In this document: piece by piece, positions 52,245-62,275 of the stretch
Position numbering within the stretch: the stretch's first letter is position 1
Layout of the letters: each line of letters starts with the position of its first letter
From: Candidatus Pelagibacter sp.
Lineage (GTDB): Bacteria > Pseudomonadota > Alphaproteobacteria > Pelagibacterales > Pelagibacteraceae
Direction: 5' to 3'
Length of the DNA stretch: 64,000 nt
Assembly: GCA_028100865.1 (NCBI GenBank)
Contig: JAOHJV010000001.1
Span: forward strand, 1 to 64,000
Made by a program: the position numbers and the translations under genes
The notes under the pieces: model-generated
Told to the model about the DNA's origin: nothing
Databases searched by the model: none
Seen by the model: only the letters and a program-made list of their open reading frames with translations

Positions 52245-52823
52245 ATGGATTATTTAATTGTTGGTATTGCTTCATATTTAATGGGCTCTATTCCATTTGG
52301 TTTGATCTTGACTAAAGTATTTTTGAACAAGGATATTAGAGACATTGGGTCAGGAAATATAGGCGCAACAAATGCCTTAAGAACAGGTAATAAACTCATA
52401 GGTTATTCGACATTAATACTAGATGTAGCTAAAGCTATAATTCCAGTTATTTTTGTTAAAATTAACTATCCTGACTTAATATATATAGCTTCGTTGTGTG
52501 CTTTTTTAGGTCATGTGTTTCCTGTTTGGCTTAAATTTAAAGGTGGCAAAGGTGTTGCTACTTACGTTGGAATTTTATTTTCTATAAATTTTTTACTAGG
52601 AATTATTTTTGCAGCAAGTTGGGGTATTATATTTTTAATGTTTAGATACTCTTCACTCTCATCAATTATCGGCTCTATATCAATACCTATTTATATCTTC
52701 ATAACTGATCAAATAAGTAATGCCATTTTTTTTAGCATAATGTTTGTTTTAATCATCTTCACCCACCGAGAAAATATTAAACGGTTGAAAAATAAAGAAG
52801 AAAGTAAGACTAAAATTTATTAA
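52245..52823 (+). CDS. plsY: Acyl-phosphate glycerol-3-phosphate acyltransferase PlsY
   Basis: 192 residues with about five membrane helices. Transfers the acyl group from acyl-phosphate (made by PlsX) to glycerol-3-phosphate, the first step of phospholipid synthesis. Three motifs are seen: GSIPFGLILTKVF, DIGSGNIGATNALRTG and GHVFPVWLKFKGGKGVAT. Starts 2 bp after the dihydroorotase-like gene. dprA, which often lies between plsY and topA in alphaproteobacteria, is not present. Confidence 0.96.
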   Translation: MDYLIVGIASYLMGSIPFGLILTKVFLNKDIRDIGSGNIGATNALRTGNKLIGYSTLILDVAKAIIPVIFVKINYPDLIYIASLCAFLGHVFPVWLKFKGGKGVATYVGILFSINFLLGIIFAASWGIIFLMFRYSSLSSIIGSISIPIYIFITDQISNAIFFSIMFVLIIFTHRENIKRLKNKEESKTKIY

Positions 52824-52860
52824 TTTGACTATCAAAGACTTTTGAGTAGTTTGTTAAATT

Positions 52861-55449
52861 ATGAATCTAGTCATAGTTGAAAGTCCTGCAAAAGCTAAAA
52901 CAATTAATAAATACTTAGGTGAAAATTATACTGTTTTAGCTAGCTACGGACATATTAGAGATTTACCATCAAAGAATGGTTCAGTTGATCCTGATCAAAA
53001 TTTTAAAATGGAATGGGAAGTTGATAGCTTTTCTAAAAAATATTTAAAAGAAATTACTGATGCTGCAAAAGATTCAAGTAAAATTATTTTAGCAACTGAC
53101 CCAGATCGTGAAGGTGAAGCAATAGCATGGCACGTAAAAGAGTATTTAAATGAAAAAAAACTTTTAAAAGATAAAGAAGTTGAAAGAGTTGTTTTTAATG
53201 AAATTACCAAAAAGGCAGTAACACACGGTATAGATAATCCTAGACAAATTGAACCGTTACTTGTTGATGCTTATATGGCTAGAAGAGCCCTAGATTACCT
53301 AGTTGGTTTTAATATATCCCCTATTCTTTGGACGAAACTTCCAGGATCAAAATCTGCTGGTAGAGTACAATCTGTGGCTTTAAAACTTATAACTGAAAGA
53401 GAACATGAGATAGAGTCTTTTGATCCGGAAGAGTTTTGGACTTTAAGTATTAATTTTCAAGATAAAAAAAACAATTTAATTACGTCAAGTATTTTCCAAT
53501 TAGATGGAAAAAAAATAGAAAAATTTTCTTTTAAAAATAAAAATGAAATAAATGATGCAATAGCGAGTATTAAAGATAAAAAATTCAATATAAGTGATAT
53601 TTCATCAAAGATCGTTAGCAGAAACCCATCTGGTCCATTTACAACATCAACTTTGCAACAAGTCGCTTCAAGCAGATTAGGGTTTGGAGCTTCTAGAACA
53701 ATGCAGATTGCTCAAAGATTATATCAAGGTATCGAAATAGATGGGGAAACAATAGGATTAATTACCTATATGAGAACTGATGGGACAAATCTCTCAGCTG
53801 ATGCAGTTTCAGATTTTCGAGATTTTATTAAAAATCAATATGGAAATGAATATTTACCAGAAAAACCTCTAAATTATTCAGGAAAGAAAGCAAAGAATGC
53901 TCAAGAAGCTCATGAAGCTATAAGGCCAACAGATATAAGTAGATCACCAGATACCATTAAAAAATATTTGAGTACAGATCAACAAAAATTATACAATTTA
54001 ATTTGGGGTCGAGCTTTATCATCTCAAATGGAGACCGCAAAATTTGACAGAAACACAATAACAATAACTACAGAAGATGGTGGTACAATTTGTAAATCTA
54101 GCGGATCTGTATTAAAGTTTGATGGTTTCTTGAAAGTATTCCCAAGTCCAAACAAAGATGAGGATGAAGCTATCTTGCCTGAAATGTCAAAAGGACCAAT
54201 TAATATTGAGTCCCTTATTGATGAACAACATTTTACTCAACCACCACCAAGATATTCTGAAGCAAGCTTGGTAAAAAAATTAGAGGAGCTTGGTATTGGC
54301 AGACCTTCAACTTATGCAAGTATTATCTCTACAATTGCAAACCGTGGATATGCAGAAATACTGAATAAAAGATTTTTTCCTACTGATCGTGGAAAATTAA
54401 TATCTGCCTTTTTAGAAAAACTATTTTCTAAATATGTTGATTATAATTTTACTGCTGGATTAGAGGACCAACTAGATGAAATAACGACTGGAAAAGAAAG
54501 CTGGATAAAAGTTTTAGAAATGTTTTGGAAAGATTTTAATAATAACGTTTCAGAAGTAAAAGAAAAAAGAACTAGAGAAGTTTTAGATTTATTAAATGAA
54601 AGTCTAGGAACATTAATTTTTGACAAAGATAAGGATGGCAACGTTGTTAGAAAATGTCAATTATGTGATACAGGTTCACTTAGTTTAAAAAATAGCTTTA
54701 GAGGTGGTGCCTTTATTGGTTGTTCAAATTACCCTGAATGTAAATTTACAAGACCCTTATCTAAAGCAAAAGCAGCAGCACAATCTCAATTAGCGGAGCC
54801 AAAATTCATAGGCAAACATGAAAATGGAAATGATATATTTTTAAAAAATGGGAGATTCGGTCCTTATCTTCAATATGAAAAAATACCTGAAGAAAAAACT
54901 GATGAAAAAATCACAAAGAAAAGAAAGAAAACAAAAAAAATTAAAGCTGATGTAAACGAATTTTTAAAAAATGTTTCAATACCAAAAGGCTTAGAGTTAG
55001 AAAGTATTGATTTAGAAAAAGCTCAATTTTTATGTTCTTTACCTAAATCTTTAGGGTTAAATCCAGAAAATCAAAAAGAAATTACACTAAATACTGGAAG
55101 ATTTGGCCCATATCTAAAATGCGAAAACAAATCTGCAAGGATAGAAAATATCGAAGAAATATTTTCAATTGGCCTTAATAGAGCAATTACTTTAATAGCA
55201 GAAGCAAAACCTGGAAGAATGTCTTCATCTATAATCAAAGATTTAGGAGAACATCCAGAGGATAAAAAACCTGTAAGAGTGATGAAAGGTCAATATGGAC
55301 CATATATTAAATACAAGTCATTAAACGCAACAATTCCTGAAGAAAAAGACCCATCAGACCTAACTATGGAGGAGGCTTTAATCCTTATTGAGAAAAGAAA
55401 AGAATACGATAAAAATAAGAAATCAAAAAAAAAAAAAAAGGTAAAATAA
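52861..55449 (+). CDS. topA: DNA topoisomerase I
   Basis: 862 residues. Relaxes negative supercoils. Toprim domain VIVESPAKAKTINKYLG (1-20) with the acidic triad in ATDPDREGEAIAWHV. The active-site tyrosine is in GLITYMRTDGTNLSA, and RVQSVALKLI and GRPSTYASII are typical. C-terminal region: one four-cysteine zinc ribbon (CQLCDTG ... CSNYPEC, about 598-625), then three copies of a G-R-F-G-P-Y-L type repeat. The end is a lysine-rich tail encoded by a long A run at 55426-55438. The stop overlaps the RidA start by 1 bp. Confidence 0.97.
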   Translation: MNLVIVESPAKAKTINKYLGENYTVLASYGHIRDLPSKNGSVDPDQNFKMEWEVDSFSKKYLKEITDAAKDSSKIILATDPDREGEAIAWHVKEYLNEKKLLKDKEVERVVFNEITKKAVTHGIDNPRQIEPLLVDAYMARRALDYLVGFNISPILWTKLPGSKSAGRVQSVALKLITEREHEIESFDPEEFWTLSINFQDKKNNLITSSIFQLDGKKIEKFSFKNKNEINDAIASIKDKKFNISDISSKIVSRNPSGPFTTSTLQQVASSRLGFGASRTMQIAQRLYQGIEIDGETIGLITYMRTDGTNLSADAVSDFRDFIKNQYGNEYLPEKPLNYSGKKAKNAQEAHEAIRPTDISRSPDTIKKYLSTDQQKLYNLIWGRALSSQMETAKFDRNTITITTEDGGTICKSSGSVLKFDGFLKVFPSPNKDEDEAILPEMSKGPINIESLIDEQHFTQPPPRYSEASLVKKLEELGIGRPSTYASIISTIANRGYAEILNKRFFPTDRGKLISAFLEKLFSKYVDYNFTAGLEDQLDEITTGKESWIKVLEMFWKDFNNNVSEVKEKRTREVLDLLNESLGTLIFDKDKDGNVVRKCQLCDTGSLSLKNSFRGGAFIGCSNYPECKFTRPLSKAKAAAQSQLAEPKFIGKHENGNDIFLKNGRFGPYLQYEKIPEEKTDEKITKKRKKTKKIKADVNEFLKNVSIPKGLELESIDLEKAQFLCSLPKSLGLNPENQKEITLNTGRFGPYLKCENKSARIENIEEIFSIGLNRAITLIAEAKPGRMSSSIIKDLGEHPEDKKPVRVMKGQYGPYIKYKSLNATIPEEKDPSDLTMEEALILIEKRKEYDKNKKSKKKKKVK

Positions 55450-55910
55450 TGAATTTTGAAGATAAAATTAAAGAGCTAAAAATTGAGTTACCTGAAGCAA
55501 AACCTCCTGTTGGTAATTATGTTGCAACTAAAATAGTAGGAAATTTACTTTATGTATCAGGACAGGTATCAATAAATTCTAATGGAGAGCTAATTAAGGG
55601 TAAAGTTGGAAAAGAGTTAACCACAGATGAAGCTTATAAAGCTGCGGAAAGATGTGGAATGAGTATTATAGCGCAGGTTAAAATGGCATGTGAGGGTGAC
55701 CTTTCAAGAGTGAAGTCTTGTATTAAACTAACAGGATTCGTCAATTCAACAGATGATTATATCGAACAACCAAAAGTAATTAATGGTGCTTCAGACTTAA
55801 TTGCCTCGATTTTTGGTAATGCTGGAATGCATACTCGAGCTGCAGTAAGTACTAATAGTTTGCCTCTTGGTGTATCTGTAGAAGTGGATGCAGTTTTTGA
55901 AATAAATTAA
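55449..55910 (+). CDS. RidA/YjgF family protein
   Basis: 153 residues. RidA proteins hydrolyse reactive enamine/imine intermediates from PLP enzymes. LYVSGQVSIN, LTTDEAYKAAERCGMSIIAQV, and VKSCIKLTGFVNSTDDY followed by TRAAVSTNSLPLGVSVEVDAVFEI are family landmarks. The arginine in HTRAAV is the substrate-binding Arg of active RidA. It is slightly longer than the 130-residue archetype and belongs to one of the broader subfamilies. Follows topA with a 1-bp overlap. Confidence 0.92.
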   Translation: MNFEDKIKELKIELPEAKPPVGNYVATKIVGNLLYVSGQVSINSNGELIKGKVGKELTTDEAYKAAERCGMSIIAQVKMACEGDLSRVKSCIKLTGFVNSTDDYIEQPKVINGASDLIASIFGNAGMHTRAAVSTNSLPLGVSVEVDAVFEIN

Positions 55911-55913
55911 TTT

Positions 55914-57212
55914 TTATCTTCCAATACTAAAATATTTTATATTTGATTTCTTCATTTTATCTGGGGAATATAAATTTCTCATATCATAGACTTTAAAATT
56001 TCTTTTTTTAACTAATTTTTTAAAATTTAATGATTTAAATTCATTCCATTCTGTGTGTAAAATAATCAAATCACTATTCAAACATGCCTTAGGCATATCT
56101 TGATAATAATTTACATTTTTTAAATTTTTAAATTCAATTTTTTCTCCTGTAGGATCGTAATATCTAATTTTACATCTTTTTTTGTTTAAATATTTTATAA
56201 TAGAAATACTTGATGCTTCTCGCATGTCATCTGTATTAGGCTTGAATGTTACTCCAAGAAAGGTAATAATCTTATTATTAAAATTATTATTAACAATTTG
56301 AGCAACTTTTTTAATTGATAGTAATCTTCTATTTTCATTTGATAATATTACGCTTTTAACAATTGATAAATTTGTATTAAATTTTTTCCCTATATCAATT
56401 AAAGCACGAGTATCTTTTGGAAAACAAGATCCACCATATGCTGGTCCAGCTCTTAAAAACCTATCTCCAATACGCTGATCAGACCCCATTCCAAAAGATA
56501 TATCTTTTACATCTATTCCAGTTTTTTCACAAAGATTAGCAATTTCGTTTATAAACGTAATTTTAGTTGCCAAAAAAGCGTTGGAAGCATATTTTATTAA
56601 CTCAGCTCCTCTTCGTGAAGTATGAAAATATCTGCTAGTTTTTTTAATAATTGGTAAATAAAGTGATTTTAAAACTTTGTTAGCTTTACTACTATCTGTT
56701 CCTATAACTACTCTATCTGGGTAAATAAAATCTCTTATAGCATCACCTTCTCTTAAAAATTCAGGATTTGAAACCACATCAACTAATTTTCTTTTTTTTA
56801 AAACTCTTAAAATATTTTCAATTTTATCACCAGTGGCAACTGGTACAGTGGATTTAGTAATTATAATTTTATAACTTTTAATAATTTTTTTTAGTTCTCT
56901 TGCAACATTAAGTACATATTTAAGTTCTGCTGAATTACTATTTTTTTTAGTCGGTGTTCCAACACAAATAAATATAATATCTGAGTTAATTACAGCTTCT
57001 TTTAAATCTGAAGTGAAGATTAATCTTTTTTGTGTATGATTTTTTTTTAAAATTTCCTCTAAGCCAGGTTCATAAATAGGAACTTTGCCATTATTTAAAA
57101 GATTAATTTTTTTTTTATCTTTGTCTACACAATAGACTTTATTACCTACGTCTGAAAAACACACACCACTTACCAAACCAACATAACCAGTGCCTATCAT
57201 ACAGAGTTTCAT
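55914..57212 (-). CDS. ugd: UDP-glucose 6-dehydrogenase
   Basis: 432 residues. Oxidises UDP-glucose to UDP-glucuronate for surface polysaccharides. NAD loop MIGTGYVGLVSGVCFSDVG (about 5-23), IIFICVGTPT, ITKSTVPVATG, VVSNPEFLREGDAIRDF, the catalytic cysteine in GPAYGGSCFPKDTRAL (near residue 262) and TFLGVTFKPNTDDMREASS. Overlaps the remains of galU by 4 bp; both belong to one sugar-nucleotide pathway, so loss of galU would affect its substrate supply. Confidence 0.97.
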   Translation of the reverse strand: MKLCMIGTGYVGLVSGVCFSDVGNKVYCVDKDKKKINLLNNGKVPIYEPGLEEILKKNHTQKRLIFTSDLKEAVINSDIIFICVGTPTKKNSNSAELKYVLNVARELKKIIKSYKIIITKSTVPVATGDKIENILRVLKKRKLVDVVSNPEFLREGDAIRDFIYPDRVVIGTDSSKANKVLKSLYLPIIKKTSRYFHTSRRGAELIKYASNAFLATKITFINEIANLCEKTGIDVKDISFGMGSDQRIGDRFLRAGPAYGGSCFPKDTRALIDIGKKFNTNLSIVKSVILSNENRRLLSIKKVAQIVNNNFNNKIITFLGVTFKPNTDDMREASSISIIKYLNKKRCKIRYYDPTGEKIEFKNLKNVNYYQDMPKACLNSDLIILHTEWNEFKSLNFKKLVKKRNFKVYDMRNLYSPDKMKKSNIKYFSIGR

Positions 57213-58022
57213 AATTTTGCAATTTCTTTAGATGAATTAATATAACCTTCCATACTCCCGCAGTCTAAATATTTTCCAGAAAAATTATGAGCTATAAATT
57301 TCTCATTATCGTTTATTAAAAGTTGAATAGCATCTGTAATATGAATTTCGCCACTTTTGCTAGGTTTCAAATTTTTTAATTTTGAAAAAATTTTATTAGA
57401 CAATATATACCTACCAATTACAGCTTTATTTGAAGGCGCATCTTTAGTATTTGGTTTTTCAACAACACTATCGATCAAATAATCAGTTTTATTGAATTTT
57501 TTAGTAAGCTTATAGATTCCCCATCTTTCTACAAATTTTTTGTTAACACTCATACTTGCCATCACTGAAGCTTTGTATTTTTTATGAGAAATAATCATAG
57601 ACTTAGAGCAGTTTTTTTTAATTATAAGATCATCTGGCAATAACATTAAAAAATATTTATCTTTAATATATTTCTTAGTTTTTAGAACAGCATCTCCAGT
57701 CCCTTTTGGTTTATTCTGATAAACAAACTTAATCATTTTTCGATATTTTAAAATCTTTTTATATTCTTCAATAACTCTAGTGTCTTTTTTTTTCTTAATT
57801 AATTCTTTATAAAATTTATCATTATAAAAATTTTTTAATCATCATTTTTCTCTTTGATATAATAAAAATTATTTCTTTAATGCCAGCATCAATACATTCT
57901 TCTAGAATATATTCTAAACCAGGCTTTCCATTTATTGGTAAAAGTTCTTTTGCAAAAACGCTAGTCAAAGGCAGCAGCCTTGTACCAAGTCCAGCTAAAG
58001 GAATTATAGCTTGTTTAATCAT
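57209..58022 (-). pseudogene. galU: UTP-glucose-1-phosphate uridylyltransferase, single frameshift
   Basis: Two adjacent frames together make one GalU. The first (58022-57822, 66 aa) starts IIPLAGLGTRLLPLTSVFAKELLPI with the UTP-binding loop and breaks off after KRKMMIKKFL. The remainder runs in another frame; translated back to the break it reads YNDKFYKELI then K-rich helix, IEEYKK, MIKFVYQNKPKGTGDAVL, and continues to LLPDDLI, VEKPNTKDAPSNKAV and ISGEIHITDAIQLL-like text (KSGEIHITDAIQL). One extra base in the A6/T5 tract at 57826-57836 explains it: removing one T restores a single frame of about 270 codons. It could be a true mutation, phase-variable tract or a sequencing error. Confidence 0.88.
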
Positions 58023-58056
58023 CTAAATGTTTTACTTATTAAATATTTTAATACAA

Positions 58057-58872
58057 ATGAAAATTATATTAAACAACACTGATTTATTCAAAACATTAGG
58101 GCCTTTTAATGATATTGGTTTTGTTCCTACAATGGGTGGTATTCATAAAGGGCATATATCTCTTATTAAAAGATCAATTAAATCTAACAAAAAAACTATA
58201 GTCAGCATATTTATAAATCCAAAACAATTTAATAGCGAAAAAGATTTTAAATCATATCCTGCAAATATTAAAAAAGATTTAACTATATTAAAGAAAATTA
58301 AAAGATTGGATTTTGTTTATATTCCTAGATTTAAAGATGTGTATGAAAACAAAAAAATATCGAAAATAAAAATTGAAAAAAAATATAGAATTTTATGTGC
58401 AAAGTATAGAAAAGGCCACTTTGAGGGTGTTTTAGGTGTAATGAATAGATTAACAAAATTAATAAAACCTAATAAAATTTTTATGGGTAAAAAAGATTTT
58501 CAACAATTATTTTTAGTTAAAAAATTTATTGAAAATAAATTTAATACTAAAGTTATAGGATGTAAAACCATTAGAAGTAAAAATAAATTAGCTTTATCCT
58601 CAAGAAATTTCTTATTCAAACAACATGAGTTAAATGATGTTGAAAAAATTTCAAAAAATTTTTTAAATCTAAAAAATAAGATCAAATACACAAAAAATAT
58701 TAATCAATTTTTACAGAAAACAAAAAAAGATTTTGAAAGATTTTTTGATATTAAAATTGAATATTTAGAGAATAGAGATATAAATGATTTATCTATATCA
58801 AACGAATATCATAAATCTAAAATTTTCTTAGCATACTATTATAAGAGTGTCAGATTAATTGATAATTTTTAA
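58057..58872 (+). CDS. panC: Pantoate-beta-alanine ligase (pantothenate synthetase)
   Basis: 271 residues from the ATG at 58057; an ATG 30 bp earlier adds an untypical hydrophobic start. Joins pantoate and beta-alanine with ATP. Motifs: GFVPTMGGIHKGHISLIKRS with the HIGH-like HKGH (about residues 32-35), SIFINPKQFN, FEGVLGVMNRLTKLI, FMGKKDFQQL and ALSSRNFLF. The C-terminal domain is lysine/asparagine-rich and short. No panB or panD is in the window. Divergent from galU. Confidence 0.95.
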   Translation: MKIILNNTDLFKTLGPFNDIGFVPTMGGIHKGHISLIKRSIKSNKKTIVSIFINPKQFNSEKDFKSYPANIKKDLTILKKIKRLDFVYIPRFKDVYENKKISKIKIEKKYRILCAKYRKGHFEGVLGVMNRLTKLIKPNKIFMGKKDFQQLFLVKKFIENKFNTKVIGCKTIRSKNKLALSSRNFLFKQHELNDVEKISKNFLNLKNKIKYTKNINQFLQKTKKDFERFFDIKIEYLENRDINDLSISNEYHKSKIFLAYYYKSVRLIDNF

Positions 58873-58874
58873 AT

Positions 58875-60248
58875 CTATAAAAAATAAGCACCCACACCCA
58901 AAAATGACACGAAACCTATAACGTCAGTAATTGTTGTGACAAATACACTAGAGGCAATTGCTGGATCTATATTCATTTTTTTTAAAGTAACTGGAACCAA
59001 AATACCAAAAAGTCCTGCAATAATCATGGTTAGAACCATTGAGATAGAAATTATAATTGAAAGTGTACTATCTTGAAACCAAATTTGAACAATGAAAGCG
59101 CTTATAATGGCAAAAATAATTCCATTTAATATTCCTATAGAAAATTCTTTAATAACATTTGATGTAAAATTATTTTCTGTCAAATCGTTAGTTGCTATTG
59201 TCCGAACTGTAACAGCTAAAGTTTGCATTCCAGCATTACCACCCATCGATGCAACTATAGGCATCAAGAATGCTAACACTACCATTTGCTCAATCGTTGC
59301 ACCAAATAAACTAATGCACCATGTGGCTAAAAATGCTGTAAATAAATTTAATAAAAGCCAGTTAAATCTTCTTTTAGTTTTGGTGATTACACCATCGGTA
59401 ATTTCCTCATCACCTACCCCAGCTAATCTCAACGCATCTTCCTCAGCTTCTTCTTGTAATACTGTTAAAACGTCATCACTCATAATCATTCCAACTAGTT
59501 TATTATTTTTATCTACAACTGCAGCTGAATTTAAATTATAATTTTCAAATAAGTTGGCCACTTCCTCCTTGTCCATATCAACAGGTATTAGTAATTGAGA
59601 CTCAGACATGATAGAGAGCATTTTTGTGTCTCTTGAAGTAGTTAATACACGAGAAGAAGGTACAGTACCTATGGGTTTAAATTCTTCATTAATAATGAAT
59701 ATTTCTAAAAATTCCTCAGGAAGATCTTTATTTTCCCTTAAATAATCTATTGTTTGACCTACAGACCAATTACTAGGTATAGCAGTAAATTCACGCTGCA
59801 TTATTCTTGCAGCAGTATCTTCTGGATAACTTAAACTTTCTAATAATGCAAAACGGTCTTTAGGAGGTAATGAGCTAAGAATATTGTTTTTATCTTCCTC
59901 GGGTACATTTTCTAATATTGATATTGCATCATCAGACTCAAGATTAGTTAAAATTGAAACAATAGAATCTGATGAAAGATAAGTAATAATTTCTGTTTGA
60001 ACAGACTCATTAAGTTCAACAAAAACTTCAGGATCAATTTTAAAATTGTTTAGTTTTATTAGACTTTCTCTATCAGATTGATTTAAATGTTCAATTATAT
60101 CAGCAGCATCTGCTGGGTGCATTTCTTTAAATGAATTAGTAATAAAAAGAGCATCATTGTTAGCAATTTTAGATGTTACTACTTTTATATATTCTTTATT
60201 GAATTCAAAATTTACTTTTTTATCTTTTATTTTTTTAACTAAAGACAT
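58875..60248 (-). CDS. mgtE: Magnesium transporter MgtE
   Basis: 457 residues. Cytoplasmic N-domain (about 30-135; MHPADAADIIEHLNQSDRESLI, then repeated helices), tandem CBS domains (about 140-265; FKPIGTVPSSRVLTT and NKLVGMIMSDDVLTVL), and five C-terminal membrane helices with WLLLNLFTAFLATWCI, MPIVASMGGNAGMQTL and the pore region IDPAIASSVFVTTITDVIGF. Channel gated by intracellular Mg2+ through the CBS domains. Stands alone, convergent with panC. Confidence 0.96.
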   Translation of the reverse strand: MSLVKKIKDKKVNFEFNKEYIKVVTSKIANNDALFITNSFKEMHPADAADIIEHLNQSDRESLIKLNNFKIDPEVFVELNESVQTEIITYLSSDSIVSILTNLESDDAISILENVPEEDKNNILSSLPPKDRFALLESLSYPEDTAARIMQREFTAIPSNWSVGQTIDYLRENKDLPEEFLEIFIINEEFKPIGTVPSSRVLTTSRDTKMLSIMSESQLLIPVDMDKEEVANLFENYNLNSAAVVDKNNKLVGMIMSDDVLTVLQEEAEEDALRLAGVGDEEITDGVITKTKRRFNWLLLNLFTAFLATWCISLFGATIEQMVVLAFLMPIVASMGGNAGMQTLAVTVRTIATNDLTENNFTSNVIKEFSIGILNGIIFAIISAFIVQIWFQDSTLSIIISISMVLTMIIAGLFGILVPVTLKKMNIDPAIASSVFVTTITDVIGFVSFLGVGAYFL

Positions 60249-60308
60249 AAATCTACCTATAATTTAGGTTGGACTATTAATAGATAATTAAGATAATACA
60301 ATTTATAA

Positions 60309-60926
60309 ATGAATATAGAGATCAAAAAGTCAATAAAACCAATAAATTATTTTGATGCAATAAACTTTCTTGAAAAAAGATTGGAAGATTTACATAAAAA
60401 TATTGATAAAGAGCTAATTTGGACATTGGAACATGATGAAATATTTACGGCTGGTACAAGTTATAAAGAAAGTGAAGTTTTAGATAATTCTATAAATTTA
60501 TTAAAAACAAATCGTGGTGGCAAAATAACTTGCCATGCACCTGGTCAATTAATTTGTTATTTTGTAATAGATTTAAGAAAAAAAAAAGATATTAGAAAAT
60601 TTATTTCCTGCATTGAAAAAACAATTATTGAAACTTTAAAAGAATACAAAATTGAAACATTTTCTGACAAAGATAATATTGGAATATGGCATAAAAAAAA
60701 TAATTCAATAAATAAAGTTGCAGCAATTGGAGTAAGAGTAAAAAAATGGATTGCCTATCATGGATTTGCAATAAATATAAATAATAATCTAGAACAATAT
60801 AAAAAAATTATTCCCTGTGGAATTGTTGATAAAGGAGTTACTAATTTAATTAGTATTTCTAATAAAGACTATTCAAACTTAGAAAAATCGTTAATAGAAA
60901 AATTTACTTCAAACTTGGAAATCTAA
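60309..60926 (+). CDS. lipB: Octanoyl-ACP:protein octanoyltransferase
   Basis: 205 residues. Transfers octanoyl from ACP to lipoyl domains, the first step of protein lipoylation. Motifs: [38 protein letters not shown] (about 62-83), the active-site Lys in [21 protein letters not shown] and Cys in [14 protein letters not shown]. Length is normal. A possible promoter TTGGAC-17 bp-GATAAT (60269-60297) precedes it. It overlaps the convergent pseudouridine synthase gene by 23 bp. Confidence 0.95.
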   Translation: MNIEIKKSIKPINYFDAINFLEKRLEDLHKNIDKELIWTLEHDEIFTAGTSYKESEVLDNSINLLKTNRGGKITCHAPGQLICYFVIDLRKKKDIRKFISCIEKTIIETLKEYKIETFSDKDNIGIWHKKNNSINKVAAIGVRVKKWIAYHGFAININNNLEQYKKIIPCGIVDKGVTNLISISNKDYSNLEKSLIEKFTSNLEI

Positions 60927-61821
60927 GTCTTTTTGTTTTTAATAATTTTCTAAAATAATCAGGTAATAAAGCTGTGTAGGTGTGCTTAACATCATCTATG
61001 ATAAATTTGATTTGATATGAATGTAACATTAAATTTTTATTTATACCCTTAGAAGAGCTAGATAATTTATATTTAATGTCTCCAAATATTGGTTGTCCTA
61101 GTGCATACAATTGCTTTCTAAGTTGATGTTTACGACCAGTGATTGGTTTTAATTCAACCAAACTTGCCTCTGAGTTCTTATCTAAAACTTTAAAAATTGT
61201 TTTTGCTTTTTCTATAATTTTTTTTTCCCCATCATATCTTATAAGATCATCATTCCATTCACCTGAATCTTTTACCAACTCCCCATGGCAAATTGCCAAA
61301 TATGTTTTGTGTACTTTTCTCAATCTAAATAATGAAGTTAATAATTGAGCAGACTCTCTTTTCTTTGCCATTATAAAGACACCAGAAGTATCTTTATCTA
61401 ATCTATGTACCGAATAAGGTTTTGTACCTTGAAAAACTTCACTCTTAGCAAAAATATCAACTAGATTTTTCTTTGATTTAGTTCCACCTTGAACTGATAT
61501 TCCAGAACTCTTATTAAGAACTATAAAATTTTCATTATTATCAATAATTTGATCTTCATTAGATTTAATAATATCTTTCGATGGTTCAAATTTTATTTTT
61601 TTTTGAACTATAGTTTCTTTAAAATCTACAATAAAACTATTTATAACATCGTTAGTCTTAACTTTTGCTGAACTCTTTACCTTTTTTTTATTGATCTTTA
61701 TTTTGCCCGATCTTAAATATTTTTCAATTAAACCTTGTGGAATTTTACCGACCTTTAATCTTAGCCAACGATCTATACGCATATCATTACACGTTGAATC
61801 AACGGTATATGACTTTTTCAT
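60904..61821 (-). CDS. rluC: RluC/RluD-family pseudouridine synthase
   Basis: 305 residues. N-terminal S4 RNA-binding domain (about 12-70; [23 protein letters not shown] with [12 protein letters not shown]), then the RluA-type catalytic domain: ILNK-like [14 protein letters not shown], and the active-site Asp in [18 protein letters not shown] (near residue 145), then [23 protein letters not shown]. Modifies uridines in 23S rRNA. RluC is chosen because of the alphaproteobacterial RluC-like features; RluD is the alternative. Starts 10 bp after rplQ's stop. Confidence 0.9.
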   Translation of the reverse strand: MKKSYTVDSTCNDMRIDRWLRLKVGKIPQGLIEKYLRSGKIKINKKKVKSSAKVKTNDVINSFIVDFKETIVQKKIKFEPSKDIIKSNEDQIIDNNENFIVLNKSSGISVQGGTKSKKNLVDIFAKSEVFQGTKPYSVHRLDKDTSGVFIMAKKRESAQLLTSLFRLRKVHKTYLAICHGELVKDSGEWNDDLIRYDGEKKIIEKAKTIFKVLDKNSEASLVELKPITGRKHQLRKQLYALGQPIFGDIKYKLSSSSKGINKNLMLHSYQIKFIIDDVKHTYTALLPDYFRKLLKTKRLRFPSLK

Positions 61822-61831
61822 GATTTAAAGT

Positions 61832-62275
61832 TTATGCTGTTACTTGTTTTTTTTCTTCAGCTTTTGGTGTTTCTTTTACGGTATCTTTTTTCTTTTTGTC
61901 TACTCTTCTTGCCTCAACGTCTCTATCTACAAATTCAATAATCGCCATCGGTGCATTATCACCATATCTAAAGCCAGCTTTAATAATTCTTGTATATCCA
62001 CCATTTCTTTTTTCATATCTTTTTGAAAGAGTTTTTTTTACTTTATTAGCTGAATTAATATCTTGAAGTTGTGAAACCAACATTTTTGTTGTTTGTAAAG
62101 TTTCTTTTTTTCCCAGCGTAATGATTTTATCAGCTTGCGGTTTTAAAAATTTAGCTTTAGGCAAAGTTGTTTTGATCTGCTCATATTTAATCAAAGAATT
62201 TAGCATGTTCTTTAAAAGAGCTTTTCTATGTTCAGAAGTCCTATTTAACTTCTTATTTGCCATTCCATGTCTCAT
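61832..62275 (-). CDS. rplQ: 50S ribosomal protein L17
   Basis: 147 residues. The L17 pattern [20 protein letters not shown] (first 20), MLNSLIKYEQIKTTLPKAKFLKPQADKIITL (parts) and GGYTRIIKAGFRYGDNAPMAIIEFVDR is clear. The last 25 residues (lysine/glutamate-rich, ending EKKQVTA) are an extension typical of alphaproteobacteria. Overlaps rpoA by 1 bp, the usual rpoA-rplQ end of the alpha operon. Confidence 0.97.
   Translation of the reverse strand: MRHGMANKKLNRTSEHRKALLKNMLNSLIKYEQIKTTLPKAKFLKPQADKIITLGKKETLQTTKMLVSQLQDINSANKVKKTLSKRYEKRNGGYTRIIKAGFRYGDNAPMAIIEFVDRDVEARRVDKKKKDTVKETPKAEEKKQVTA

Noticed and set aside
57209..57736. The 175-codon galU remainder as an independent sugar-nucleotide gene
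   Set aside because: It lacks the N-terminal nucleotide-binding loop, and the missing part lies in the adjacent frame with a one-base offset.
59092..59541. 149-codon ORF antisense to mgtE
   Set aside because: It lies fully inside mgtE on the other strand, has no recognisable domain, and mgtE is well conserved.
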